Assembly: GCF_001590685.1 (NCBI RefSeq)
Contig: NZ_CP014616.1
Span: 2,045,001-2,109,000 of the forward strand
DNA from: Sporosarcina psychrophila
GTDB lineage: Bacteria > Bacillota > Bacilli > Bacillales_A > Planococcaceae
Reading direction: 5' to 3'
Length of the DNA stretch: 64,000 bases
The notes under the pieces are model-generated. The model was not told the origin of the DNA. It saw only the letters and a program-made list of their open reading frames with translations, and made no database searches. Positions 1 to 9,576 of the stretch are shown in pieces. Position numbers and translations under genes: made by a program. The stretch's first letter is position 1. Each line of letters starts with the position of its first letter.

Positions 1-639
1 GCCTACAAATGCAAATACAACCATCTGGAATGATAGGATAAAGCCATGAATGCCATTAGGGAACATACCACCGTGGCTCCATAGATTAGAGAAGCTGGAA
101 GGACCTGAATCGGTAGAAAAACCTTTTATAATCATGAAGATTCCGATAACAATGAGTCCAAGAATCGCGATGATTTTAATTAATGCAAACCAAAATTCCA
201 TTTCGCCAAAAAGTTTAACAGTTGCAAGATTCATAAATAGCAAAATGACAAGTGCAATTAATCCTGGCATCCACTGTGGCACTGTAGGGAACCAAAACTG
301 GGTATACAGACCAACGGCAGTTAAGTCAGCCATTGCGATTGAAATCCAGCAGAACCAATAAGTCCAGCCTGTAACGAACGCAGCCATATTCCCCATATAG
401 TCTTGTACAAAGTCAACAAAAGAGTTATATTCCAAATTGGTTAAGAGCAGTTCTCCAAGTGCGCGCATGATTAAAAAGCAAACTATGCCTGTAATCAAAT
501 AAGCAAATAAAATGGAGGGTCCTGCTAAATGAATCGACTTTCCGGCACCAAGGAATAATCCTGTTCCGATTGCTCCCCCAATGGCAATTAGTTGTACGTG
601 CCTGTTTTTTAGGCCTCTTGCCAATTGTTGTTCCTGCAT
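1..639 (-). CDS. Amino acid permease, CycA-like, C-terminus beyond window
   Basis: The minus-strand frame stays open from an ATG at 639 to the window edge, giving the first 213 residues of an APC-superfamily amino acid transporter of the AAT family. The N-terminus reads NRHVQLIAIGGAIGTGLFLG, the family's TM1 substrate-binding segment, followed by SIHLAGPSILFAYLITG and MRALGELLLTNLEYNSF. These segments, and FGEMEFWFALIKI further on, resemble CycA, the D-serine/D-alanine/glycine:proton symporter, more closely than other AAT members I can recall. Substrate is therefore a family-level guess. About half the protein (usual length 450-480) is missing, so the stop codon is not visible. It appears monocistronic at its 5' end, with no gene between it and the terminator near 931. 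Confidence 0.85.
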   Translation of the reverse strand, partial: MQEQQLARGLKNRHVQLIAIGGAIGTGLFLGAGKSIHLAGPSILFAYLITGIVCFLIMRALGELLLTNLEYNSFVDFVQDYMGNMAAFVTGWTYWFCWISIAMADLTAVGLYTQFWFPTVPQWMPGLIALVILLFMNLATVKLFGEMEFWFALIKIIAILGLIVIGIFMIIKGFSTDSGPSSFSNLWSHGGMFPNGIHGFILSFQMVVFAFVG

Positions 640-930
640 ACGAATTTCCCACTCTCTACTAGTTATATGTCTTGTTTAAAATATCATACAATTGCAAATT
701 AATACCCTAATGAAAGTTTAACATGTTTTCAGTTAACCGAACAATAGAGGGGTTAATAGTCATTATATTGTGATAAAAAAGTTTTATCCAAAACTATTCT
801 AGGTGTCTGCAGTAATGCTTCTTTATTGTTTTATTTTGAACTTCAAACTACGCTTGATTCTGAAGAGGTTGGTATAGTGAATTGAAAGAACCAAATTCAC
901 CGGACTAGGCTAAAATAGGACATAAGTATA
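640..930. other. Intergenic region upstream of the permease
   Basis: About 290 bases with no convincing coding frame. It should carry the minus-strand promoter of the amino acid permease, but I could not pick out a clear pair of -35 and -10 boxes. No riboswitch-like fold was recognised. Confidence 0.5.
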
Positions 931-976
931 AAAAAGCGTATCGATTCAGCAACTTTTGCTGTCCAATACGCTTTTA
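931..976 (-). terminator. Rho-independent terminator after the HAD hydrolase
   Basis: A ten-base stem AAAAGCGTAT / ATACGCTTTT (932-941 and 966-975) encloses a smaller CAGCA/TGCTG hairpin. On the minus strand it is followed by a U-rich run, so it ends the HAD gene. The A-rich other side could also work in the plus direction. Confidence 0.8.
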
Positions 977-995
977 CAAGACATGATTTTCTGTT

Positions 996-1688
996 TCAAT
1001 AAATGTTCCGGAAACCGAAATTGAATTCGTTCCAGTTCTGAATTTCATATGTAGGTTTAGCGGTAGTTGAGTTTTTCTTTTGTTGCGGATTGAACCAACA
1101 AGTATCGATACCAAAGTTATTACCGCCTTGAATATCAGATGAAAGTGAATCCCCAATCATTAAGACACGGGACTTGTCTGTTAGTTGCAATTTATTGAAT
1201 GTATACTCGAATATCTTTGACTGTGGTTTTTGGTAACCTGCCTCTTCAGATGTAATAATAGCTTCGAAAGAGTTTTTTAAGACTGATCCACCGATTCGAG
1301 CTAACTGAACATCTTTAAATCCGTTCGTCAATATCGCCAATCTGGAACCTTTAAGGCTACTCAGCATTTCTGTCACACCGTCTATAAGATGAACTTCTTT
1401 ACCCAAGTTATCAAGATAAGTTTGCCCAAAAACTTCCGCATTCATATCGAGGCCGTGTTGCATGAACAATCGCTTAAACCTTTCTGTTTTTAACTCCATC
1501 AGTGTGATATGCGCTTGTTCCAAATCATCCCATAGCAACTTGCTGATTGCGTTGTAACTATCCCTATAGTCCTTCAACCCATTCGGAAAGCCGTTTGATT
1601 CGAAAGAGTGAGTGAACGCACGTTTTTCTGTTTCGCCAAAATCAAACAATGTATCGTCTAAATCAAATAAAAATACATCATATATCAT
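996..1688 (-). CDS. HAD hydrolase, YjjG/YfnB-type pyrimidine nucleotidase
   Basis: A 230-residue HAD-superfamily phosphatase. Motif I is DLDDTLFDF (nucleophile Asp9, acid/base Asp11), motif II is ILTNG in the middle, the motif III lysine lies in GYQKPQ, and motif IV is MIGDSLSSDI with Asp pairs for magnesium. The alpha-helical cap between motifs I and II and the overall size match the YjjG/YfnB group, which removes phosphate from non-canonical pyrimidine nucleoside monophosphates in the cytoplasm. AAAGGATG sits at normal distance before the ATG. It stands alone between two terminators, with a TATACT-like -10 box on the minus strand near 1730. Other HAD substrates cannot be excluded by sequence alone. 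Confidence 0.8.
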   Translation of the reverse strand: MIYDVFLFDLDDTLFDFGETEKRAFTHSFESNGFPNGLKDYRDSYNAISKLLWDDLEQAHITLMELKTERFKRLFMQHGLDMNAEVFGQTYLDNLGKEVHLIDGVTEMLSSLKGSRLAILTNGFKDVQLARIGGSVLKNSFEAIITSEEAGYQKPQSKIFEYTFNKLQLTDKSRVLMIGDSLSSDIQGGNNFGIDTCWFNPQQKKNSTTAKPTYEIQNWNEFNFGFRNIY

Positions 1689-1796
1689 AAAAATTTCATC
1701 CTTTACAAATTAAAATTTTCTATTGGATGATAGTATAACATGGTTTACACTTATAACATCAGCAATAATTGGCACACAAAACTAGTTCCATTCATT

Positions 1797-1842
1797 AAAA
1801 AAGTGCGACTGCAGAACTAGCTCATCTGCACGCGCACTTTTT
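1797..1842 (-). terminator. Terminator overlapping the urea transporter stop codon
   Basis: Inverted repeat AAAAGTGCG / CGCACTTTT (about 1798-1807 and 1833-1842), with additional CTGCAG/CTGCA pairing inside. It is followed on the minus strand by an AT-rich tract. The stem begins inside the stop codon of the urea transporter. Confidence 0.75.
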
Positions 1843-2782
1843 AGATTTTCGGAAATAACTTTCTTGCTGCTATAAATAACCAAGTACATAAGATGAAAGG
1901 GAACGTTAGCGCAGGCAGACCAAGTGGATCGAGAAGGAACTCCAATCCTGCAGTAATTGGAACTGTCAAGGTGGCAGCTACTATTCCAGTCAGCGGCGTT
2001 TTTTCTGGTTTATTATCAAATACGAGACTGACGGCTATGATTGTCAAAACAGCGTTGTAATTATATAAACCTAAATTCAATGATTGCGCATCTACACCCA
2101 TAAAATAAGCAGCAAGCCAGGATACAAACGTACCGATAATTGCATAAACTCCAAATCGCCAACCTGCCAAGAAAAGCCCTACAAGAATTAGGGAGCCTGT
2201 CAAAAGAGAGTCAATGATGAAAACTTCACCGATTCCTTTTATCAATCCAACTAATAAAGTTGGCGTTCCCTCAGTTTGTAAATTCCAACGCGCGGGGGAG
2301 CTGATGACGAAACCAGGATCCATGTGAAGCACGTCGGTCCTGTAAGTAACAAGTAGCCCAATCCAAGTAATAAAAACGAACGGCACTGTTAGTATAGGGA
2401 TTCCCCATTTAGCAATCCATTTCGTTAGTATAGCCATTGATAAAGCAGCAATTGCAGCGGCAATCAGTGCAATCAGCCAGCGATTTCCCCCAGTTAAAAA
2501 AAGAACTGCCGCCATTCCACTTAGAACGGAATTAAAACTGTAAATTCCAGCCCGAATCAGCGAATGATCTCCACCGCAATACTGCGCGGTTAGGGTTCCT
2601 ATTATAGAAGAAAGAAAAGCCATTAGACCAAGAAATGGTGAATGAAGCGTAATCCCCATTAGTATTAAAAACCCTGAAAAAGCATTATCAACTAAAATAA
2701 CTTGCGAAAAGCCTTTTAATGACGCTGAAATAAGAATTATAAACTTATTAAGAAGTGTGGGATTTGAATTAATTTGCCGCAT
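1841..2782 (-). CDS. Urea transporter, UT/SLC14 family
   Basis: A 313-residue, very hydrophobic protein with about ten membrane segments arranged as two homologous halves. Typical features are LVDNAFSGFLILMGI in the first half, GIYSFNSVLSGMAAVLF, and the matching second-half copy GLYNYNAVLTIIAVSLV. This internal duplication and these signatures are characteristic of bacterial urea channels related to ApuT/DvUT, which allow passive selective urea flux across the membrane. Ureolytic Bacillales use such channels to feed urease, but no urease genes lie in this window. The gene is monocistronic, ending in the terminator at 1797-1842. The ATG at 2782 follows an AGGAGATG ribosome site (minus strand). 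Confidence 0.85.
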   Translation of the reverse strand: MRQINSNPTLLNKFIILISASLKGFSQVILVDNAFSGFLILMGITLHSPFLGLMAFLSSIIGTLTAQYCGGDHSLIRAGIYSFNSVLSGMAAVLFLTGGNRWLIALIAAAIAALSMAILTKWIAKWGIPILTVPFVFITWIGLLVTYRTDVLHMDPGFVISSPARWNLQTEGTPTLLVGLIKGIGEVFIIDSLLTGSLILVGLFLAGWRFGVYAIIGTFVSWLAAYFMGVDAQSLNLGLYNYNAVLTIIAVSLVFDNKPEKTPLTGIVAATLTVPITAGLEFLLDPLGLPALTFPFILCTWLFIAARKLFPKI

Positions 2783-2969
2783 TTGGACATCTCCTGTTTA
2801 TTATTTGCGTTAAAGAGTTCATAATTAGTTGTCCAATGAGCGCAAAAAATAGTGATATAAAGTACCTTTTAAATACTATTTAAGTATAGTACCACGAAAA
2901 GGGCTTTACTTATACAAAAAAAAGTGTAAAATGTTAATTTGTAAATAAAAACTCATTTAGGAGTGTCCA

Positions 2970-3371
2970 ATGAAATTATCAGAAAAAAATGTTCTGATTG
3001 CCACAGGCGTATTGTTTGTAATTGTTGTCGCCATGTTGAACCTTGGTAATAATGAGACTGCTAAGCAACTTGAGAATCAGTCTAATATAGAAATTTCTTC
3101 ATCATCCTATAATGTGAATGATGGAAAATTAACATTGGGATTCGAGAAACCGACTAAAGAATTTGAATTAGCACGTATAACGATAATTGATCAGAACAGT
3201 AATTCGTTTAACGGAGAGCCTACGAAGCAGAAAAATTATATACTAATTGATGCCTATATCCCTGAATTAACTAAAGGGGATTTATTAAATATAGTAATCG
3301 AAGAAACTATTTCAACAAAGGAATTAAAGATCGAGTACAAGATTCCTGAAAATATAAGTATCACGATTTAA
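2970..3371 (+). CDS. Small membrane-anchored protein of unknown function
   Basis: A 133-residue protein. Residues 8-25 form a single hydrophobic segment (VLIATGVLFVIVVAMLNL) without a lipobox cysteine, so it is probably a signal anchor with the rest outside the membrane. The remainder is rich in Ser, Asn, Glu and beta-branched residues and probably forms a beta-sandwich. I recognise no family. TAGGAGTG lies ten bases before the ATG, and a clear terminator follows at 3443-3480, so it looks like a real single-gene unit. No function is proposed. Confidence 0.7.
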   Translation: MKLSEKNVLIATGVLFVIVVAMLNLGNNETAKQLENQSNIEISSSSYNVNDGKLTLGFEKPTKEFELARITIIDQNSNSFNGEPTKQKNYILIDAYIPELTKGDLLNIVIEETISTKELKIEYKIPENISITI

Positions 3372-3442
3372 TTATAAGTTGAAGACATTCGAGGGCTTTT
3401 AGGTGCAATATCCTTGTCTTCATTATAAGATTGAAAAACCTG

Positions 3443-3480
3443 TGACTGATTGTTTCCGAATATGGAGCAATCAGTTTTTA
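3443..3480 (+). terminator. Terminator after the small membrane protein
   Basis: Stem ACTGATTG / CAATCAGT (3445-3452 and 3468-3475), with an inner TCC/GGA pairing, followed by TTTTTA. Confidence 0.8.
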
Positions 3481-3636
3481 GTTGTCCAAATATAGGTCTG
3501 GAAATGTGGCCTTTATAAATCAGATTAACTGTCACCTCTATTAGTAATTGAACCAATTGAGTGATTGTATACATTTATCCTGAATACAGTGTCATACTTA
3601 AGAATAGACCCAATTTACGAAAGGAAGGCATGCTTA

Positions 3637-6600
3637 ATGGGACATAAATCAACCATAAATGTGGCGATGCGCTGTGGGCTTGAAATTACGGCTAACGCAC
3701 GCAAAGAACTCATAAAATGGTCAACGGATGAGCACGCCTTTTTTTCGATGCAGGTTGCCTTCGATGTACATATTGAAAAGCGTCCCAATAATAGACAGGG
3801 CAATATGTCCTTTTCGTTGTTCTTCGACAATGGCTCAAACGAAGCTTTATCGAAGCGTTTAAACGATAGAGTAGCTGTAATGGAATGTGTTTATCAAAAT
3901 GATGGTTTTTTAGCGACTGGTTTCCACGTTAGGGGCCGTAGAGAACCCGTACAGACGAACAGACGTCTTCCAGTACGATTGAAGTTTCTTGTAGGCCTTA
4001 GTGCCGGCGTCGCGATGCCTATCGATTTGTACACAAGCATTAGAGAATTACCGATTGCACAAGAACGTTCTGAGTACGTGAAGAAAAGAATTGCCAGCTG
4101 GGAAGGTTATTTACGAATTCAAGAAAGTAATGCGGATGTTGCAGATTTGACAGCAACTTTTTCAATGGCCAGTTTTAATGAAGATTTCAGTAAACTGAGT
4201 ATTGTTTGCAGTGGGTTAAAAGGAAATGAATGGAATACAATTAAAGGTTTTGGTGCCAAGATGAAAGGGCTATCAAATGACATAGGTAGCGTCATAAATA
4301 CAGATAGGTCTAAGAAAGTTATTGAAATCGAACTGAGTCGGAATTATAAAGAGATGGCAAGACGGAATGAATGGCATCCGAAATCGTATAAGGAAGTTGT
4401 ATTTAGTAACTTTGCTGAACTTAGTCAAGTAAAAAGATTAAGGAAAGGTTTTAAAGATCTCCAAGATGGTCTAGCTGCCAATGCAAATTTAGAAAAGGTC
4501 CTTTTCGAGGAGCGGCCAGTCGTTCGTATTTCAAAAAAACAGCAAGAGCTTGTTTTTCATAATGAATTAAATGAGTTTCAACAAGAAGCTGTAACTGGGG
4601 CCATGACGTCAAATGATTTGTACGTGATTCAAGGGCCTCCGGGGACCGGAAAGACGACAGTTATCTCTGAAATTTGTCATCAAAATGTCAAGGCGGGGTT
4701 GCGTACACTCGTCGCCTCACAAGCAAATCTAGCGGTGGACAATGCACTCGGTAGATTATTAACGCATCAAGATATTCGGATTTTACGTTACGGTCGGACA
4801 GATAGTATTGAAGAAGAAGGAAAAAAGTTTATTGAAGAAAATGTAGCTTTGAACTGGAAAAACGTAACGTTAGATGCAGTGAATAATCAACTTCAGTCAA
4901 ATACTGAAAAAGAAGCACAGCTTCAAGATGAGTTAGTGAATTGTGAAGTGCGATTGAAAAAACTTCAACAGGACCTGCTGTCGCTAGATGAAAAAATAAA
5001 GCAAAAAGAAGAGGCCGAAGCACAACATCTTCTCCTCTCTAGCGAAATCATGAAGCTCAGTAAAAAAGCAGTAATCTATAAAAAGGAATGTGAAGAATTA
5101 GTAGGAAATGAAGCTGACTTCAACAAATTAGCGGACGCATTAAACAAGGAAATCACTCAACTTGAACAAATTATACAAGTTGAAAACATGAGTCCAGAGA
5201 CAATTGAACAGATGGAGAAATTAGAACCTCAATTAGAGCAAATGCGTTTTTACATAAGCTATCGTCAAACAATACACATGATTGACGAGTCAGAAAATGC
5301 TATCGCAAGTATAGGTAAAGAACTGGAACTAAAAAGCAATAAAATTGATACTATTCATGTGTTTGTGAAACAGTTAGATTCAATAACCAAAATTGACTTA
5401 TTGAAAAATCGACTAGAGTTTTTCGGAATAGTGCCGACATTCAATACGAATTGGAAAATGACCGAATTAAATAAGTTGATTGATTCAATTAAATCCGACA
5501 CGTCTAGTGGCGAATACAGTGAATGGCAAGAATTACAAAAAAGACTTTTAGCGGCTATTGAGATGATAGAGCGTTTGTTGAAAGAGCATGGATTTTTGCC
5601 AAATGCAGTTAAAAGAACTGTGAACCAAAAGTATAGTTCAGTAACAGATATTCATGGGCTCATTGATCGTGTTGGGAAATTTCTAATCGATCCAGCGACT
5701 AAAAGTAGTCTTGAAACGAGGAATTATTCGGCTCAAAAATATGATAATCTTGATAAAATCGCGATTGCTTTAGAAATGTTACGTGAAAGAAAGAATTATG
5801 TGCAGACACAGGGCGGAAATTTGGAAAAACAAAATCAAATTAGGTTGGATGCCAAAAAAATGTTTGCTGTTATTAAGACAGAAATAATTGATCATACCAA
5901 TCAATTTATATCAGAAATAGAACAGGAAAGAAGCGCAATGCAGCGCAATGCGGAGAGTCACCAAATAACGCTAAGTGACCTTCAGCGAACTGCTGAAAAA
6001 ATTCAAGAAGAAGTTGGAACTGTCGATGAAACGGTATCACTTAGAGCAGCGAAAGAAAAATTGAAGCAAAAAGAACAAGTCTATGCCGACTATATGGATA
6101 AGAAGGCGACACTTAAACGATATATCAATGAGTTGGATGCTAAAAACAGTGAAGTCGACGTTAATACTCAAAGATTACAAAACAATAGAGCTAGGCTTCA
6201 AGTCATAAGTGAAGAACTTGATTCGATAAATGCAGAGCGCCTGGAGCAGGAAAGTCAACTAGCACCTTTAGTGGAATTGCTAGCCCAGAATCCCGAAGAA
6301 CAGCGTCAACAAGCGCAAACTTCACTCATGACTTTATCGAAAAAAGTGAAGAAACTCAAAATCGATAAAGAACGTTTGCCTATCAACCATTCACTTCAAA
6401 ATGAATGGAGGACACTGCTCACGGAAGCGAATGAATATGATCTTGACGAAATCCGAAAACTATATGTACAGCATGCGAATGTCATAGGGACAACTTGCGT
6501 CGCGTCTGCGAGACGTGATTTCATGGAGGAGTATCCGACATTCGATGTGGTCATTATAGATGAAGTTTCTAAAGCAACACCTCCCGAATTATTGCTACCA

Positions 6601-7497
6601 ATGTTAAAAGGGAAAAAGATTATTTTAGTGGGGGATCATCATCAGTTACCACCACTTATGGGGCAAGATACACTGGAGGAATTACTTGAGGAGAGCGACA
6701 ATACTGAAGAAAAGAATGAACTAGAAAAATTGTTGAAAGAATCATTATTTGAACGTCTTTTTAGAACATTACCGAAGCAAAACAAAACGATGCTAGCCAT
6801 CCAGTATCGTATGCACGAAAGTATAATGGAAACAATTACGCCTTTTTACAAAGAAGGAAATTATGGTCTTCAGTGTGGTTTAACGGACTCAGATTCTGTT
6901 CGTGATCACTTGATGGAATCCCGCTATGTGCATAGGAAAGATCATCTTCTCTGGTTTGACATGCCAAATGAACCGAAGTATTTCGAGGAGAAGGTTAAAG
7001 GGGGTACTAGTCGCTTTAATCAGGCTGAATTGACGATGATAAAAAAACTCTTGATGGATTTAGATAAGGCAACTGAAAATGCGAAAAATGCTGGAAGAAT
7101 GAAGCAGGAAGACAAAAAAAGTGTTGGTGTAATAAGCTTCTATGGTGAACAGGTGAAAAGAGTAGACCGGTTAATTCAGCAAGAATTAATCCCGCAGCAT
7201 CTACATTGCAGAACAGGTTCAGTGGACAAGTTTCAAGGCATGGAAATGGACGTCATTATTTTAAGTTTCGTTCGGAATCACCAGGATAAGGGTGGTGACA
7301 TCGGGTTTGCGAGGGATTACAGGCGTCTAAATGTTGCTTTGTCACGTGCACGCGAGTTGCTCATAATCGTGGGGAGTTCGGGTATGTTCACGATGAGGAC
7401 AAAACATCCAAGTTCAAGGGAAATGTATGGACGTCTTTTAGAAAGCATCAAATTGAAAAATGGGCTTAGGAATCTTGAAGGAACTGCAAAAGTATGA
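3637..7497 (+). CDS. SF1 (Dna2/Upf1-type) helicase with long coiled-coil insertion
   Basis: A 1286-residue superfamily 1B-like helicase. The helicase motifs are intact: Walker A GPPGTGKTT at 333-341, motif II IIDEVSK with Asp975-Glu976, motif III LVGDHHQLPP near 997-1006, QYRMH at 1056-1060, motif V VDKFQG at 1196-1201 and motif VI RRLNVALSRAR at 1229-1239. Between motifs I and II, residues of roughly 410-930 are dominated by Glu/Lys/Gln-rich heptads and probably form long antiparallel coiled coils. The first 310 residues are an unrecognised N-terminal region. The open frame extends upstream to 3565, but AAGGAAGG at 3620-3628 fixes the ATG at 3637. A winged-helix protein follows after 21 bases with its own strong ribosome site, so they are probably co-transcribed. 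DNA repair, RNA processing and phage defence are all possible roles. Confidence 0.85.
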   Translation: MGHKSTINVAMRCGLEITANARKELIKWSTDEHAFFSMQVAFDVHIEKRPNNRQGNMSFSLFFDNGSNEALSKRLNDRVAVMECVYQNDGFLATGFHVRGRREPVQTNRRLPVRLKFLVGLSAGVAMPIDLYTSIRELPIAQERSEYVKKRIASWEGYLRIQESNADVADLTATFSMASFNEDFSKLSIVCSGLKGNEWNTIKGFGAKMKGLSNDIGSVINTDRSKKVIEIELSRNYKEMARRNEWHPKSYKEVVFSNFAELSQVKRLRKGFKDLQDGLAANANLEKVLFEERPVVRISKKQQELVFHNELNEFQQEAVTGAMTSNDLYVIQGPPGTGKTTVISEICHQNVKAGLRTLVASQANLAVDNALGRLLTHQDIRILRYGRTDSIEEEGKKFIEENVALNWKNVTLDAVNNQLQSNTEKEAQLQDELVNCEVRLKKLQQDLLSLDEKIKQKEEAEAQHLLLSSEIMKLSKKAVIYKKECEELVGNEADFNKLADALNKEITQLEQIIQVENMSPETIEQMEKLEPQLEQMRFYISYRQTIHMIDESENAIASIGKELELKSNKIDTIHVFVKQLDSITKIDLLKNRLEFFGIVPTFNTNWKMTELNKLIDSIKSDTSSGEYSEWQELQKRLLAAIEMIERLLKEHGFLPNAVKRTVNQKYSSVTDIHGLIDRVGKFLIDPATKSSLETRNYSAQKYDNLDKIAIALEMLRERKNYVQTQGGNLEKQNQIRLDAKKMFAVIKTEIIDHTNQFISEIEQERSAMQRNAESHQITLSDLQRTAEKIQEEVGTVDETVSLRAAKEKLKQKEQVYADYMDKKATLKRYINELDAKNSEVDVNTQRLQNNRARLQVISEELDSINAERLEQESQLAPLVELLAQNPEEQRQQAQTSLMTLSKKVKKLKIDKERLPINHSLQNEWRTLLTEANEYDLDEIRKLYVQHANVIGTTCVASARRDFMEEYPTFDVVIIDEVSKATPPELLLPMLKGKKIILVGDHHQLPPLMGQDTLEELLEESDNTEEKNELEKLLKESLFERLFRTLPKQNKTMLAIQYRMHESIMETITPFYKEGNYGLQCGLTDSDSVRDHLMESRYVHRKDHLLWFDMPNEPKYFEEKVKGGTSRFNQAELTMIKKLLMDLDKATENAKNAGRMKQEDKKSVGVISFYGEQVKRVDRLIQQELIPQHLHCRTGSVDKFQGMEMDVIILSFVRNHQDKGGDIGFARDYRRLNVALSRARELLIIVGSSGMFTMRTKHPSSREMYGRLLESIKLKNGLRNLEGTAKV

Positions 7498-7518
7498 TTT
7501 ATAGGGGGATCCCTGTGT

Positions 7519-8271
7519 ATGAATGACTTAAAGGGACGGTTAACAAAAGAACTTCAACAGGACTTTAATGTAAAAATAAAGGGTTCTCTATCATGGAGTT
7601 TACCTGTTAATTCAGTCGAAATTGTCTACCAAACCGTTATGCGCACGAAAGTGGATATTCTGATGAAAATGATGTTGATTGCTTTTGGAAAAGCCGATAT
7701 TGCAACTGCTGAAGAGTTGAGTGATATTCTACTCGTTGAACAGCTTTTTATCAATGATTTGATTGATAAAATGTCGAGAACTGGTGTAATCGAAAAAAGA
7801 GAAGGTTTTTACTCTTTAACAGAAGTTGGGGTCCGGCAGTTTAAAACGGGTATTTTCGTACATGAACCAGAAAATGGCTCTACACATGCGCTTTACAGTC
7901 CATGCCATCAAGCATTTCTGAATGGAGAAATAAAGAATATTGCGTATGAAGAGAAGGAACTTTATCGCTTTAAAAGCGAAATTGATGATTGGTCTGTAGC
8001 GAAGCTTGAGGATTCGGTTCTCATAGATGCGCTTAAAGCGATGGGCGTAGAATCAGGAGAAGGAAACGTTCAGATTGTTGTGTCTGAAATTGTATCTGCT
8101 TCTGACATTCAAGTCGATTTGGTTCCATGCATTGAATTTCATATGTATAACGAGGCAGAGGATTTACTCTATGCAAGGGTGTGGAATACGCTGTCAGAAC
8201 ACTGGGATGAGACGCTCGAAGCACAATTAAATGAAAAAGAACGGAAAAAGTGGCGAGAGATATATTTATAA
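7519..8271 (+). CDS. Winged-helix protein paired with the helicase
   Basis: A 250-residue soluble protein of no family I can name. Residues about 45-115 resemble a winged-helix fold: a helical stretch, then AEELSDILLVEQLFINDLIDKM as the likely helix-turn-helix, then GVIEKREGFYSLTEVGVRQF as a wing ending in a typical DNA-binding-domain tail. The C-terminal half is acidic and mixed alpha/beta, ending in KERKKWREIYL. AGGGGG lies ten bases before the ATG, and the gene follows the helicase by 21 bases. A good terminator follows at 8297. It may guide or regulate the helicase, but this is inferred only from pairing. Confidence 0.75.
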   Translation: MNDLKGRLTKELQQDFNVKIKGSLSWSLPVNSVEIVYQTVMRTKVDILMKMMLIAFGKADIATAEELSDILLVEQLFINDLIDKMSRTGVIEKREGFYSLTEVGVRQFKTGIFVHEPENGSTHALYSPCHQAFLNGEIKNIAYEEKELYRFKSEIDDWSVAKLEDSVLIDALKAMGVESGEGNVQIVVSEIVSASDIQVDLVPCIEFHMYNEAEDLLYARVWNTLSEHWDETLEAQLNEKERKKWREIYL

Positions 8272-8296
8272 TGAATTTGATACAGATATCTAGGTG

Positions 8297-8336
8297 AAAC
8301 GGGAGAATCCTTTAGTTGGGGAATCTCCCGTTTATT
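8297..8336 (+). terminator. Terminator of the helicase/winged-helix unit
   Basis: Ten-base stem AAACGGGAGA / TCTCCCGTTT (8297-8306 and 8324-8333), followed by an AT-rich tail. Confidence 0.8.
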
Positions 8337-8523
8337 AATTGCATAAACTTCGCCTTGTAGTTGTCCTAGTAGTACGTATGAAGTATTTGTTAGAGTGTCA
8401 GATAGAAGTATTAAAAGGTCTCTTATTTGGGTGGATAGAATCAGAAACTTGTGCTACAGTTAATTCGCAGACAAGTTCAACTAGTTTAGTGCATAAAAAA
8501 TAAGAAATGTAGGGATGGAATAT

Positions 8524-9414
8524 ATGAAAATAGTAGCAGTGGATATTGGGGGAACATCTATTAAGATGTGTATAGCTGATGAGAAAGGGAATGCTTCTGC
8601 TTTTAAAGAATTCGATTCTGAAGCTGAGAAGGGTGGACCACATTTAGTTGATAATATAATCACGAAAATCATAGACGCTTATACAGGATTTGATGCCATC
8701 GGTATTAGTACAGCCAGTCAAGTAAATAGTGAAGAGGGCTCTATCATTTATGCGAATGAAAATTTTCCGAATTATACGGGTATGAAAATAAAAGCGATTT
8801 TTGAAGCTAAGTTCGGCGTTCCTGTGAAAGTTGAGAACGATGTGAATGCGGCTGCACTAGGGGAAAACTATTTTGGTGCTGGTAAGAACTTTAACGATTT
8901 CTTATGCTTAACTTACGGAACAGGTATAGGCGGAGCAATAGTAATTGATTCCACTGTTTATAAGGGGCTTAATGGAGGTGCAGGTGAATTTGGACATATG
9001 ATTTTGCATCCTGGAGGCGAGAAGTGTAATTGTGGCTGTGTGGGATGTTACGAGATGTATGGATCGACCACAGCTTTAGTAAAAAAAGCATCGCAACTTG
9101 ATAAAAAATATATCAATGGTCGAAAGATTTTTGAAGGCCTTGAACAAGGTGATGTGAAATTAGAAGAGGTTCTTAATGACTGGGTACTTGAAGTAGCATA
9201 TGGCCTCGTTTCACTAACACATATCTTTAATCCTCCTGCGATTATTATAGGCGGTGGGGTCATGGAGCAAGAAAGATTAGTAGCAATGGTGACTAATAAA
9301 GCAAAAGAATTAATGTTGAAAAGTTTTTCTAATGTGGAAATATTGAAAGCTTCGCTTGGTAATAAAGCAGGATTATTAGGTGCGGCATCATTGCATTTTC
9401 CTAGCAAGGACTAG
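8524..9414 (+). CDS. ROK-family sugar kinase
   Basis: A 296-residue ROK (repressor, ORF, kinase) protein without a DNA-binding domain, so probably a cytoplasmic ATP-dependent hexose kinase. It has the phosphate-binding VDIGGTSIK near the N-terminus and the catalytic base Asp106 in [12 protein letters not shown]. The zinc site is formed by His158 in GEFGHM and Cys168, Cys170 and Cys175 in CNCGCVGC. Glucokinase, fructokinase, allokinase and N-acylmannosamine kinase share this layout, so the substrate is open. An ATG exists nine bases upstream, but AGGGATGG overlaps it and is well placed for 8524. It precedes cluster I and could phosphorylate the monosaccharide released there. Confidence 0.85.
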   Translation: MKIVAVDIGGTSIKMCIADEKGNASAFKEFDSEAEKGGPHLVDNIITKIIDAYTGFDAIGISTASQVNSEEGSIIYANENFPNYTGMKIKAIFEAKFGVPVKVENDVNAAALGENYFGAGKNFNDFLCLTYGTGIGGAIVIDSTVYKGLNGGAGEFGHMILHPGGEKCNCGCVGCYEMYGSTTALVKKASQLDKKYINGRKIFEGLEQGDVKLEEVLNDWVLEVAYGLVSLTHIFNPPAIIIGGGVMEQERLVAMVTNKAKELMLKSFSNVEILKASLGNKAGLLGAASLHFPSKD

Positions 9415-9487
9415 AGAAAGTATACTCTATAAAGCTTTGTGAAGGTCGAAACTTTGAGAGATAGCTCCTTTTGTTACTTCTATGATT

Positions 9488-9522
9488 GAGAGTGATCACA
9501 TTAAGTGGTTAACTCTCTTTTT
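9488..9522 (+). terminator. Terminator after the ROK kinase
   Basis: Imperfect stem GAGAGT-TCAC / GTGG-ACTCTC (9488-9493 pairing with 9512-9517), followed directly by TTTTT. Confidence 0.75.
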
Positions 9523-9528
9523 GGTATT

Positions 9529-9542
9529 TGTACACGATGACA
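9529..9542 (+). promoter_or_regulatory. Possible cre-like operator before DUF624 gene
   Basis: TGTACACGATGACA matches the Bacillus cre consensus TGWAANCGNTNWCA at all but one position. It lies 34 bases upstream of the DUF624 start. A chance match is possible. Confidence 0.3.
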
Positions 9543-9576
9543 CCATTCAATTTAGAAAATAGGGAGTGATATAAGT

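Noticed and set aside
425..652. 75-residue minus-strand frame at the left end
   Set aside because: It is an out-of-frame shadow of the CycA-like permease, which runs to the window edge in another frame.
3565..3636. Upstream extension of the helicase frame to an ATG at 3565
   Set aside because: The 24 extra codons have no ribosome site, while AAGGAAGG is ideally placed for the ATG at 3637.
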